The translations under genes were made by a program, and so were the position numbers. The notes below the pieces were generated by a model, which saw only the letters and a program-made list of their open reading frames with translations, had not been told where the DNA came from and ran no database searches. From JAVJPJ01 sp040217295 (GTDB lineage: Bacteria; Pseudomonadota; Alphaproteobacteria; Rhodobacterales; Rhodobacteraceae): a DNA stretch of 22,346 bases. The DNA is taken from NCBI GenBank assembly GCA_964460185.1, contig CAYWTM010000048.1:1-22346 (forward strand), in the 5' to 3' direction. Shown piece by piece: positions 1-7,923 of the stretch (the first letter of the stretch is position 1; every line of letters begins with the position of its first letter).

Positions 1-142
1 CCAATTTGGTCTGCCCCCATCGAGTGGTCCGGTTTGATTGTTAGTGCCTGGTGCCCAGGTCGCGCGCTGAGGGCGGCCAGCCAATACTGTACAAGACCCT
101 TGCCGCCGCCAGATGTTCCGTCATGTGAGCAAGCGTGGCTTT
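1..142. other. Left-edge non-coding stretch
   Basis: No convincing gene is seen here. It lies downstream of the last gene of the minus-strand cluster. On the minus strand a 27-codon frame (about 121 to 38) opens with ATG and ends in TAA, but it has no recognisable product and no clear ribosome binding site. Bases 7-29 on the plus strand begin TGGTCTGCCCCCA and continue into GTGGTCCGG, which vaguely resembles an IS3-family terminal repeat, but no transposase sequence accompanies it. No clear hairpin followed by a T-run was found, so the cluster terminator is not identified. Confidence 0.3.
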
Positions 143-1612
143 TTATTGCGCGCCTTCCAGGAAATACACGCTCACGAACCCTGTCTGGCCGAGGCCGTTG
201 CGAACCTGATGCCAGATCTCGGCCTCTTCGATACATTGTAGCAGACGAGGCCGAAGAGTCGGGTTTTGTGGCACCTGTTCGCACAAGCGAGAACACTGCT
301 GCCCGCGAGCCGTGTCCATGAACCACCACTGGTTTGGGTCGGTCAGGGTCAAGCGCTCTCCCAGCCATGCCCGGGCAACAATTGAAGCCCTCAAGCTGGG
401 ATCGGAGCGGATGTTCACGAATTCATTTACGTTGGCAACCGTCGCTCGTGGACTGGCAAGTGTGCAAGCTTGGGTGCTTTGCGGCGCAGAGGTTTCAACA
501 GAACGCGCAACTATCTGGTTCAAGATGGCTGCATTTTCGCGACTAGCACTTGCAGGTGGCAATGGTTGCAGCGCCGAGATCTGTTGATATGGCGGATAGA
601 ACATCATTGCAGAAATCGGGATGTCCCCTCTCGAAAACCACCATGCCTCCATACGCATCTCTCCAATCATCCAGTTTCTGAGACTGACAGCAGGCGCGTC
701 ACGCGTATTTTCCCGTTCTATTATCAGCGCCAATTTCTCCTCGGAATACAGAACTGCGGAACAGGCATAGCCTTCATCGCTATATGGAAAATTTGCCTGA
801 TAGGATAGTTCACCATACTCAGTCACATCATACCGTTGATCCGTAGGGCCACGATCCATTCCCTGATAGTCGGTGATTTCGATGGTTCGGCACATCCTCG
901 CAAATCCCGAGGCCAACACTTCCGATGCGTCCGGCAAGCGAAGCGGTGCAACCGTTATCCCAAATGCAAGAGCCTCACCAACTGTTCTTATGAATGCCAT
1001 CTCAGAAAATGGAACCGTTAGCATTTCCCTAAGTCGTGTTGAGTCCAAACCATATACACTACGATCAAGCAGCTCCAAAATGCCCGATACAGCTTGCATG
1101 GACAGGTCCCACGCGAGTTCGATCTCTTCGGTGGTATAATCGTCCCTGTCGTCGAATGGGATCCCTGGCCGATGATAGCCCAATACAGCAGAGGGATGCA
1201 TCACGCGATCAGACACAATTTCGCGGTCCTCCTGGCGATCGAACGTTCCTGCCATAAAGGCAACAAAGCACGCGCTCAAACAGTGATGACCCGCATCGAC
1301 TCCGGTCGACGAGTTGCTGAGCAACTGCGCAAGCGCAATACCCTCGATGAAGGAACCCCCCACGCTATCGAAGCAGACTCTTTCTTGCCACGTATAAAGC
1401 GGCCCCTCCTGATACAGACCTGATCCCGCAGGTGCGCGATCAATGAACCAATTTCGAAGTTGCTCCGATGCGCCTTCCGTGATTTCGCCACTTACCAAGA
1501 CGGTACAGCCAATGTCCGAGGAACTTACCTCCCGTATTTCCATCGCTGTGCTCGGCTTTGCCACGCCCAGCACAGCGATGATCGAAAACAGGACGACAAT
1601 TAAGCGTTGCAT
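143..1612 (-). CDS. Exported ClpP-like (COG3904-type) protein with C-terminal SH3b domain, paralogue 1
   Basis: The 489-aa product starts with a signal peptide (hydrophobic 4-20, cut after about STA at 21-23), so it should act in the periplasm. Residues 79-122 form a ClpP/crotonase-fold core. RVCFDSVGGSFIEG resembles the ClpP strand before the oxyanion region, CLSAC places a candidate nucleophile at Ser113, and LGYH gives a candidate His147. Residues 394-489 are SH3b-like (VNEFVNIRSDPS through GFVSVYFLEG) with a Cys-containing insert; such domains commonly bind cell wall. It is a paralogue of the 528-aa protein two genes upstream in the operon. The ATG is 6 bp after the preceding OmpA gene, and GGAG of that gene's last codons serves as its ribosome binding site. 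Its base composition looks visibly more A+T-rich than its neighbours. Substrate and proteolytic activity are unknown. Confidence 0.85.
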   Translation of the reverse strand: MQRLIVVLFSIIAVLGVAKPSTAMEIREVSSSDIGCTVLVSGEITEGASEQLRNWFIDRAPAGSGLYQEGPLYTWQERVCFDSVGGSFIEGIALAQLLSNSSTGVDAGHHCLSACFVAFMAGTFDRQEDREIVSDRVMHPSAVLGYHRPGIPFDDRDDYTTEEIELAWDLSMQAVSGILELLDRSVYGLDSTRLREMLTVPFSEMAFIRTVGEALAFGITVAPLRLPDASEVLASGFARMCRTIEITDYQGMDRGPTDQRYDVTEYGELSYQANFPYSDEGYACSAVLYSEEKLALIIERENTRDAPAVSLRNWMIGEMRMEAWWFSRGDIPISAMMFYPPYQQISALQPLPPASASRENAAILNQIVARSVETSAPQSTQACTLASPRATVANVNEFVNIRSDPSLRASIVARAWLGERLTLTDPNQWWFMDTARGQQCSRLCEQVPQNPTLRPRLLQCIEEAEIWHQVRNGLGQTGFVSVYFLEGAQ

Positions 1613-1618
1613 GAGATC

Positions 1619-2284
1619 TTACTCCACCAGCAGGATCTGAACCCGCCGGTTTCCCGGATGCGCGGGGTCTTGCGGGAAGCGCAGGTAGTCGAAGCCCATG
1701 CCCGATGAGCGGATCCGGTACAGCGGAATGTTGGCCGCACCGCTAAGGAAGGATGCAACCGACGCCGCCCGTCGATAGGACAGGGCCCGATTGTAGGCCG
1801 CAGACCCGACACCGTCGGTATGGCCCATCAAGACCAGCTGCGCGCGGTTGAAATCGATCCCCTGGAGGTCACGCGCCAGTGCCACCAGCGGCGCCATCTG
1901 GTCAGAGCGCAGGTCGGCGCTGTCATAGTCGAACAGGATCTCGAGATCGATCGAGGGAAGCGGGTCCACCCGGTCCTCGACGCGGACGACAGTGCCCTGC
2001 GCATCTTCAACCTCGACCTCGGAACGTTCGATGATCCCGAGGTTCACAACATCGCTCAGGCTGAAGGTCCGGCTGCTCCCCCCCGTCCCGGCACCGCAAG
2101 AAGGTTGATCAGGGTTCAAGAGGCAGCTTTGCGGTGCAGCGGCCGGCGCAGGCGCCGGTTCGACGGCAGCGGCCGGCGCGTCGTCCAGATTGAACGAGTC
2201 AAGCGTGACGACCGATTGCGCAAATGCTCCGGCGCCCCAAACCACAATGCCAGTGGCCATCAGCATCGCTCTGGTGGTCTTCAT
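1619..2284 (-). CDS. OmpA-family peptidoglycan-associated protein (copy 1)
   Basis: The 221-aa product has a signal peptide (1-22), an Ala/Pro-rich spacer (about 37-52), a short Cys-containing segment, and a C-terminal OmpA domain (about 112-221). The domain shows FDYDSADL, GHTDGVGSAAYN (154-165) and NRRVQI (212-217); the Asp of HTD and the first Arg of NRR are the residues that clamp diaminopimelate in this family. No beta-barrel is present, so it is a soluble or lipid-free wall-binding protein rather than a porin. AAGGGGA about 7 bp before the ATG is the ribosome binding site. It sits 20 bp after the 469-aa gene and 6 bp before the ClpP-like gene, within the same operon. A role in anchoring the neighbouring exported proteins to the wall is inferred. 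Confidence 0.9.
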   Translation of the reverse strand: MKTTRAMLMATGIVVWGAGAFAQSVVTLDSFNLDDAPAAAVEPAPAPAAAPQSCLLNPDQPSCGAGTGGSSRTFSLSDVVNLGIIERSEVEVEDAQGTVVRVEDRVDPLPSIDLEILFDYDSADLRSDQMAPLVALARDLQGIDFNRAQLVLMGHTDGVGSAAYNRALSYRRAASVASFLSGAANIPLYRIRSSGMGFDYLRFPQDPAHPGNRRVQILLVE

Positions 2285-2304
2285 GTTGCGTCCCCTTTCA
2301 GTCT

Positions 2305-3714
2305 TTATCTCAGGATTTCATAGGTCATGGTGTTGAAGGCGACGTCCTGGCCCTCGGCTTGAAGGACGCCGCCGGCGCTCTCGGCATGCTCCCGGCGCAG
2401 CTGTCGCAAGACATCGCGCACGCCATCCTGGCTCAGGTCGGAAGGCTGGCAGATAAAGCCCAACCGATGCAGGCCCGGCTCGTCCTCGGGCTGCACGATG
2501 ATCCCGTATCGGGATTCCGCGTTGTTGTTGTAGCGCAAGAGGCCGGGGCGGATCTCGGTGGTGTCGAAAACATGCAGCGGGATCGGCGTCAGCTGTCCAC
2601 CGGCCGAGACGTTGAAGAAGAACGGGTTGCAGTTTGCGGGTGGTTCGGCCGAGATCGTCAGAACCTCTCCGACGCGGATCAGGCGCGGCGATACGGAGAC
2701 GAGGCCGATGTCCGGGGCGGCGTCGACAGCGGCCGCGGTGTCGGGCGTCGTCCCGGGGACCGGCGGCACGATCACAACGCCCGCGGGCAAGGCTGCAAGG
2801 CTCAAATCCTGGCTGAGCGTCACCACATCCCCTTGCCCCGAGGCAGCAACCACGTTCAGGCGCACGGCCGACAGGTCCGCGCAGGGCCAGTACCGCAGCG
2901 AGATCGCATGATCCTGTGGCCCAAGCGTCGCGGCACCGCTGTCATCCAACTGGCGCACCGCAAGGGCGGCGCCGGTGATCACGTTCCCCTCCTGCTGGGA
3001 GAGGGCAGCGATGAACTGGTCCGAGATATATCGCCCATAGCCAAGCGGATCGAAGCTGTCCTGATAAGTGGCCGGGGCGACATGCAGCACTTCGGCGGCG
3101 CGCAACCGCTCCACCAGGGACGACGCGAGGGTCGCCAACCCGCGTGTTTCCGCCGCCGCCGCCGCGCCACAGCTGATCGCAGTCAACGCCTCGGGGATAT
3201 CAGCGCGCGCGCTCGCGAGCGTCCGGCCCGAGTCAAGCGCGACGAGGCTCACACTTGCCGTGTAGGCGTCACCGGCCCGGTTTACGATGATCGTGACGGT
3301 CGCGTCGGCATTGGACAGTTCGGATGCCACCCTTGCGCGCTGTTCCGCGCCGAGTTCTTCCCAACGGCCGAGGTTCTGGACATAGGCCAGCGTGTCGAAG
3401 GCGCGCGCCACCTCGGTGATCCGCACGCAGTCCAGAGCCTCGCGGCGCAGCGCCTCCAGAACCACCTCTCCGATACGTGTCACGACCGGCGCGTCCAGCG
3501 TCTGGCTCCCGTCTTCGGCCGGGACGGCCGCGACGGTAAAGGCCGGATCGGACGCCGCGCAGCCGACCTCGCGCGAGAGCATCAGCGAAAGCCGCAGGGC
3601 TGCCTCGTCGATGCTCTGGGCCTGCGCCGGCCACGGAAGCGCAAGGACAAGGGTCGCTGCCGCAACCACTGCCCTTGTCCTGTGCGACAACCATCCAATC
3701 ATGCCACCATCCAC
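2305..3714 (-). CDS. Exported protein with FlgO-like segments and DUF4384-like C-terminus
   Basis: The 469-aa product has an N-terminal hydrophobic export signal (about 14-32, ending AQA). Residues about 33-320 alternate beta-strands and helices in two halves that recall the FlgO/CsgG-type fold (each half begins by building a list of helper helices and then a strand such as ATVTIIVNRAG). Residues about 334-469 resemble DUF4384 (CNPFFFNVSAGGQLTPI, then QPEDEPGLHRLGFICQ), a module often found beside caspase-like or envelope signalling proteins. Start: GTG at 3714 with AAAGG about 7 bp upstream; an ATG four codons later is possible. It lies 21 bp after the ClpP-like gene and 20 bp before the OmpA gene. 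Domain calls come from reading by eye; function unknown. Confidence 0.8.
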   Translation of the reverse strand: MDGGMIGWLSHRTRAVVAAATLVLALPWPAQAQSIDEAALRLSLMLSREVGCAASDPAFTVAAVPAEDGSQTLDAPVVTRIGEVVLEALRREALDCVRITEVARAFDTLAYVQNLGRWEELGAEQRARVASELSNADATVTIIVNRAGDAYTASVSLVALDSGRTLASARADIPEALTAISCGAAAAAETRGLATLASSLVERLRAAEVLHVAPATYQDSFDPLGYGRYISDQFIAALSQQEGNVITGAALAVRQLDDSGAATLGPQDHAISLRYWPCADLSAVRLNVVAASGQGDVVTLSQDLSLAALPAGVVIVPPVPGTTPDTAAAVDAAPDIGLVSVSPRLIRVGEVLTISAEPPANCNPFFFNVSAGGQLTPIPLHVFDTTEIRPGLLRYNNNAESRYGIIVQPEDEPGLHRLGFICQPSDLSQDGVRDVLRQLRREHAESAGGVLQAEGQDVAFNTMTYEILR

Positions 3715-3735
3715 CGTCGACCTTTACCCGCCATG

Positions 3736-5322
3736 CTATTGGACCTCCTCGAGGAACTGCCGGCTCACCCAGCCGCGATTGCCACGGGCGTCGGTGATCT
3801 CGTACCAAAGCAGGTTTTCGCTGATGCACTGCTGCGCCTGATCCCCGGCGCGCCGATCGTCCGGGTTCCTGCCGAAGGCCTGGCAGGCGCTGACGCACGC
3901 GTCATAGGTGCGCTGGTCGCCGATGATCGTCACGTTGTCGAACTGGGTCGGACGCATCTGTTCGCCAAGCGGCACCTGGCGGATGACCGGGGCGGCGAAA
4001 TCCGGTTGGCGGCGCAGATTGACGTATTCGTTCACATTGGTGACGCGGGCGACCGGCGCGCTGAGCCAGCATGAGAGGGCCGATGCCGCCATGGCTTCCG
4101 TCACCTCTGCCGACAGGCTGGAAATGATGCTGGTGGTCGCGATTGCCGGTCCGGGTTGCGGTGCCAGTGCCGCAATCTCGGTGGTGGGCGCGAAGAACTG
4201 GAATGGGTAGACATATCGCCTTGGGCCGAAGATCACGCCGCCGACAGGGGCGAAAGAGTCGTAGACGGCTTGTTCGTAGGTGAACAGCTCCACATCGCAA
4301 GTGTACCAATATTCACCCACGTCGGCGATGACACGAAGGCCGTTTTCGCCTCTCGCCCCTCTCCATGGGTCGGGCTCGCCAAAGCCGCCGTAAGCCGAAA
4401 GGTCGCCTGCTGCCTGAACTTCGAAAGCCACCATTCTTCCACTTTGCGCATCGAGGAAGGGCGGCGTTTCAAACGCGAATTCCGTACTTTCGCCCCAATA
4501 GCCCGCCATGTTGTCACAGGCCGCCGCGAACCTCGCATAAGGCGTCGTGAGTGTCGGAAACCGTACGGGACCAATCCGGATATCCCATCGGCTTGCCTCG
4601 CTGACGGTTTGGACATACCTCATCTGCTCAGATGGAGTGGCAAGCATTTCCAGAAGCAGGCTCTCCGGGAACTGATAGCGGAAATAGGTCGCTTGATCGG
4701 TTCCAGGCACATATCCTCGGAACACGGTATTTCTTGTCTCGCTGAGCGCGCGCAGGGCCGCAAGGGCGACCCCGTAGGCTTGGCTCACCGTCTCCTCGTC
4801 ATACTGCCCGTTCGGAACCACGAGGGCGGGGCTGTGAAAGCCGAGCAATCCAAGCGGGTGCAGGACGCGATCGGTATCGTCGGAGCCTTCGATGCCGGCA
4901 GCTGCGCTCGAGCCACCCATGAAGGCCAGCGCACAGGCACTTTCGCAAATCATGTTCGCGCCAACGGCAGATCCCTTGCGATATTCGATCAGAAGCTCGG
5001 CCATCTCGAGGCCCTCAAGGAAGCTTCCGCCAGGGCTGTTGAAGCAGACGCGACTGCGTTCCGGGGGGCGCCCCCCGATCATCGGCGCATCCAAGATGGG
5101 AAACTGCGTCGCCTGTGCGATCTCCCGATCGCTGGCGGCCAGCACGGCGCGCAGGGCCTCGGCATCACCCGACGCGATCTCTCCCAAGACGAGGATATCG
5201 CATCCCATTTCGGGGATCGGGGTGCGATCAATCGTGGCCGCCTGTGCATCTTCCGTCTGGAAGGCGCACAGGTGCAGCGCAAGGATGAATGCACCGTATC
5301 GAATTGCTTTCGTATGCAACAT
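3736..5322 (-). CDS. Exported ClpP-like (COG3904-type) protein with C-terminal SH3b domain, paralogue 2
   Basis: From the chosen ATG the product is 528 aa with a signal peptide (about 1-28, ending DAQA). The ClpP-like core covers about 92-165: RVCFNSPGGSFLEG, then ICESAC with candidate nucleophile Ser128, and LGFH with candidate His163. Residues 429-528 are an SH3b-like domain (VNEYVNLRRQPDF to RGWVSRQFLEE) interrupted by a Cys-rich insert. It matches the 489-aa protein of this cluster along its whole length, so the two arose by duplication. The frame extends to a GTG at 5430 whose GTGA overlaps the previous stop, but that would put 36 polar residues before the signal peptide. AAGGG about 12 bp before 5322 supports the shorter form. 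It is probably a periplasmic serine hydrolase tethered to the wall. Confidence 0.85.
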   Translation of the reverse strand: MLHTKAIRYGAFILALHLCAFQTEDAQAATIDRTPIPEMGCDILVLGEIASGDAEALRAVLAASDREIAQATQFPILDAPMIGGRPPERSRVCFNSPGGSFLEGLEMAELLIEYRKGSAVGANMICESACALAFMGGSSAAAGIEGSDDTDRVLHPLGLLGFHSPALVVPNGQYDEETVSQAYGVALAALRALSETRNTVFRGYVPGTDQATYFRYQFPESLLLEMLATPSEQMRYVQTVSEASRWDIRIGPVRFPTLTTPYARFAAACDNMAGYWGESTEFAFETPPFLDAQSGRMVAFEVQAAGDLSAYGGFGEPDPWRGARGENGLRVIADVGEYWYTCDVELFTYEQAVYDSFAPVGGVIFGPRRYVYPFQFFAPTTEIAALAPQPGPAIATTSIISSLSAEVTEAMAASALSCWLSAPVARVTNVNEYVNLRRQPDFAAPVIRQVPLGEQMRPTQFDNVTIIGDQRTYDACVSACQAFGRNPDDRRAGDQAQQCISENLLWYEITDARGNRGWVSRQFLEEVQ

Positions 5323-5426
5323 CAAACGTGATATCCCTTTTGAAAATCGCGTATCGTCGGATGGGCTACTGCACTCCCCGGGTATTGGCCCGGAGAGGAC
5401 ATGATCGGTTTCATTGGTCTTGCTCT

Positions 5427-6344
5427 TCACCGCGTCGCGGGCGCCCGGATCTTGTCGATCTCGAAGCGGTTCTGGACCATGCCCAGCCGCACCTCGACGC
5501 CCATATGCTCGGCCATCAGTCGCAAGTTGCGGTTCAAGCGGGCGGTGTCCGTGCAGGTCTCGTACCAGTAGGTTGTCTCGGTCGCACCGGCGCGGGTGGG
5601 GCGGTGATGGTGGTAGCCGCTGAACGCCACCATGTATTCCTCGATCATCGTGATTTCGGAGCTCTCGAAGCCGCGAAAGGTCAAGGTGTATGCGGTCGTC
5701 AGGCCCACGCAGGTTTCGGCGCCCGGCGCGTTCGTCACCGGGGCGGATGTGACCGCTGCGGCAGGCGACAGGTAGTCCAGATGCGTCGCCAGTACATTGC
5801 CGACATCGGCCGCGATGCGGCGCGCCTGATCGCCCACATGTTCGAGCACGCAGTCACGGCTGCAATTCGGCGGCAGCGGCGGCAGATCGTTCGGACCGTA
5901 GCTAACCTCGTAATTCGCAAGCGCCTGACCGGTCATGCTGTTCAGGATGCGGCCCGGCACACGGACACGCAGATCGGTGATGCTGGCATAGGCGTTCTCT
6001 TCGGTGCTTGCGTAGATCTGGAACACGATGATCGCGTCGATCGGCGCGTCCTGCACGCGGCGGGCGACGGTGATCAGTTCCGCATCGGTCCGGCGCACGC
6101 GTGCAGGGTCCGTGATGCCCATGGAGACGGCGGTTTCGTCGTAAACCGCAAAGCCTTCCGCCTGCAGTTCGGCCTCGATGGCCCGCAGCACCCGGTTGAA
6201 GATACGCGAGTTGCGCGGAACGGTATCGAGATCGGCATCCTCACCCATGATGAGCAGGTTGGGCTGCTGTTGCGCTACGGCAGCGGGGGCAAAGCTCAGC
6301 GCGGCGACGGCTAAGGTCAATCCCGTTACGAGGGTCTTGAACAT
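5427..6344 (-). CDS. Exported FlgO/CsgG-like protein
   Basis: The 305-aa product has a clear signal peptide (about 1-24, ending AVA). The segment about 25-190 (NLLIMGEDADLD, then helices, IDAIIVFQIYAS, and SITDLRVRVPGRILNSMTG) has the look of FlgO/CsgG/LPP20-type envelope proteins, which assess or build an outer-membrane structure. Two Cys (CSRDC) lie near 160-165. The last 90 residues (CVGLTTAYTLTFRGFESSEITMIEE onward) form a second alpha/beta unit that I do not recognise, though the wording recalls an ACT-like or secretin-N-like ferredoxin fold. GGAG about 8 bp before the ATG is its ribosome binding site. A 183-bp gap with two palindromes precedes it, so it may start its own transcript, including the four genes below it. 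Confidence 0.8.
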   Translation of the reverse strand: MFKTLVTGLTLAVAALSFAPAAVAQQQPNLLIMGEDADLDTVPRNSRIFNRVLRAIEAELQAEGFAVYDETAVSMGITDPARVRRTDAELITVARRVQDAPIDAIIVFQIYASTEENAYASITDLRVRVPGRILNSMTGQALANYEVSYGPNDLPPLPPNCSRDCVLEHVGDQARRIAADVGNVLATHLDYLSPAAAVTSAPVTNAPGAETCVGLTTAYTLTFRGFESSEITMIEEYMVAFSGYHHHRPTRAGATETTYWYETCTDTARLNRNLRLMAEHMGVEVRLGMVQNRFEIDKIRAPATR

Positions 6345-6527
6345 GGAAAGCTCCTGTTTTTGAAAAAATAATCAGTTGATACTGATAAGGCCTTGGACCG
6401 CTTTGACCCGGTTTCGTTTCTCGAAATAGATTTTATTTCGTCACCGTCCCATGTGCAGAAGTTTGGGGGTAAACTTTCGATCTGCGACTGCTTGGCGGCG
6501 CGACGGCTGGGCGATTGACAGTGACGC
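6345..6527 (-). promoter_or_regulatory. Intergenic region with two A+T-rich palindromes, probable internal promoter/operator
   Basis: This is the longest gap inside the minus-strand cluster. It contains ATCAGT-TGAT-ACTGAT (6371-6386) and CGAAATA-N5-TATTTCG (6422-6440), plus TTTCG-N5-CGAAA (6412-6426) overlapping the second. It is markedly A+T-rich compared with the flanking genes. The palindromes could be operator sites, or the second could be a weak terminator for the upstream OmpA genes. No unambiguous -35/-10 pair was identified. Confidence 0.4.
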
Positions 6528-7145
6528 TCACGAGCCCGCTATCAGCAACACCTCGACCCGGCGATTGATCGCCGCGCGGGGCTCGCCGGGCACCTTGAGC
6601 CGCGATTGGCCGAACCCCACCGATATCAGGCGATCCGAGGCGATTGGGAAGGTCTCGACAAGATACTGCACGACCGCCGCGGCCCGACGCTCGGACAGGC
6701 TCTGGTTGTAGGCCGGCTGGCCCACCGCATCGGTGTGACCGGCGATCAGGTAGGAATAGGGCTGCAACTCTCGCGCCGAGAGCGCTTGACCGAGAGCGGC
6801 AAGCTCCATGCGGGCTTGCGGCGTGAGGTCCGCGCTGTCGAAGGGGAAGTAGACCTCGAAGTCGAGAGCGTAGGTGGTGTCGACGACGATGACCCTTTGG
6901 TCCCGCACAACCTCCAGAAGGACGCCCGATCGTGACGGTCCCGTGGTCCGTGTGGTGCCGGGGTATGCGGCAGGATTGCCGGGGGCCGTCAGCGTTGTTT
7001 CCTCTTGGCCAGCAATGGTCTGGCCCGCGATCGGGGCAAGGCTGCGGATGATCTGGTTGACTTCGTCGGCCGTCTGCGCCTCGGCAGGCGTGGACAGGGC
7101 ACTGAGCAGGGTCACACACAGACCCAAGGTGGACATTCGGAACAT
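6528..7145 (-). CDS. OmpA-family peptidoglycan-associated protein (copy 2)
   Basis: The 205-aa product has a signal peptide (about 1-24, ending AEA) and a complete C-terminal OmpA domain (about 95-205). FPFDSADLTPQA, GHTDAVGQPAYN (136-147) and NRRVEV (194-199) are intact, including the Asp and Arg that hold diaminopimelate. The start at 7145 is chosen because AGAAGGAG lies 7-8 bp upstream; an upstream start at 7175 would add ten polar, Arg-rich residues and overlap the previous gene. It follows the degenerate OmpA gene by 26 bp. It is expected to be a periplasmic or outer-membrane-associated wall anchor. Confidence 0.9.
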   Translation of the reverse strand: MFRMSTLGLCVTLLSALSTPAEAQTADEVNQIIRSLAPIAGQTIAGQEETTLTAPGNPAAYPGTTRTTGPSRSGVLLEVVRDQRVIVVDTTYALDFEVYFPFDSADLTPQARMELAALGQALSARELQPYSYLIAGHTDAVGQPAYNQSLSERRAAAVVQYLVETFPIASDRLISVGFGQSRLKVPGEPRAAINRRVEVLLIAGS

Positions 7146-7171
7146 GGCTGTTCTCCTTCTTCTGTTGGGGG

Positions 7172-7840
7172 TCACTTACGACCGGCATGGTGGGGGGCGT
7201 GGCGGACGATTGGCATGAGAGGGTTGTCGGCTCCACCGAAATCATCGAGATCAAGGCGCCCCTCCCGGACGGACCGCCATACCGACAAGCCGGCGGCCAA
7301 CTGGACAGGCGTGCGCGCAGAGGGGCTCAAGACAAGCTCGACCCGCCGGGCCAGACCCGCGAGGGCCTGTTCGTTTCCATCGGCAAGCTCTGCACGGTGA
7401 CGTACCACCAACCTTCGCGGATCGATCCCCCACGCGTCATGCAGATAGGCCGCCACGGACTCGGCCCGCCGCGCGGCCAACATCAGGGTTTCGTCGGGGC
7501 GATTGCCCCCGTCGTACAGCCCGAGGAGAAGCACGGGCCCGCCCGCTGTCAGGTGCTCAATGAGGTGCGGCACAGCGCGGTCGAGTGCCCGGCGTGCCTC
7601 GAACGAGAGCACGGAACGACCTTCCGCAAAATACACGGCGAGAACACCCTCCTCAGCCCAAGATGCCTCATGGGGCAAAAGCCCGGCATCCGGAGGGTTG
7701 CCTTGGGCGATCTCAGCTTGCGTCAGCGTGTCGGGCTGATGTTCTTGTGCGACTGCAGCGGCACTTGCCAAGAGAGCGGCAACACAGAGCACCGACCCAG
7801 CGCGGCGGGCCCGCTTCCGTGTCCTGGTCAGTAAATTCAT
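7172..7840 (-). CDS. Degenerate OmpA-like exported protein (copy 3)
   Basis: The 222-aa product has a basic N-terminus (RTRKRARR) followed by a hydrophobic signal (about 15-31, ending AVA). Residues about 65-172 follow the OmpA pattern (YFAEGRSVLSFEARRALDRAV, LGLYDGGN, AARRAESVAAYL, ARRVELVLS). The usual GHTD has become GLYD (107-110), but the Asp and the Arg pair near 165 remain, so wall binding may be altered. Start choice: ATG at 7840 with GAAGGA about 9 bp upstream; the ATG at 7849 would sit directly on that Shine-Dalgarno. A 7-bp inverted repeat upstream could pair with the ribosome binding site. It is 83 bp after the membrane-protein gene and 26 bp before the next OmpA gene. Confidence 0.8.
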   Translation of the reverse strand: MNLLTRTRKRARRAGSVLCVAALLASAAAVAQEHQPDTLTQAEIAQGNPPDAGLLPHEASWAEEGVLAVYFAEGRSVLSFEARRALDRAVPHLIEHLTAGGPVLLLGLYDGGNRPDETLMLAARRAESVAAYLHDAWGIDPRRLVVRHRAELADGNEQALAGLARRVELVLSPSARTPVQLAAGLSVWRSVREGRLDLDDFGGADNPLMPIVRHAPHHAGRK

Positions 7841-7851
7841 GACTGGCATTC

Positions 7852-7877
7852 CTTCTACATCCGATGATCCGTAGAAG
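7852..7877 (-). promoter_or_regulatory. Hairpin overlapping the ribosome binding site of the degenerate OmpA gene
   Basis: Perfect 7-bp arms CTTCTAC (7852-7858) and GTAGAAG (7871-7877) enclose 12 bases. In the minus-strand transcript the downstream arm contains part of the GAAGGA Shine-Dalgarno of the gene starting at 7840. Folding could therefore restrict translation. It may be chance; no T-run follows, so it is not a terminator. Confidence 0.35.
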
Positions 7878-7923
7878 CACTGGACCGGGTAGAGCCGGTT
7901 TCGTCGAAGGCGGCCCAAGACCC

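Noticed and set aside
1..45. Possible IS3-family terminal repeat at the left edge
   Set aside because: Only a short resemblance; no transposase sequence or partner repeat is visible in the window.
2224..4074. A 616-codon open frame on the plus strand
   Set aside because: It is antisense to the 469-aa exported protein and part of its neighbours, has no recognisable domain, and is Arg/Gly/His-rich as expected from the reverse of a G+C-rich gene.
4156..5331. A 391-codon open frame on the plus strand
   Set aside because: Antisense to the ClpP-like/SH3b gene, whose family match and signal peptide are clear.
5323..5430. Longer start (GTG at 5430) for the second ClpP-like protein
   Set aside because: The GTGA overlap with the previous stop is attractive, but it would put 36 polar residues before a good signal peptide.
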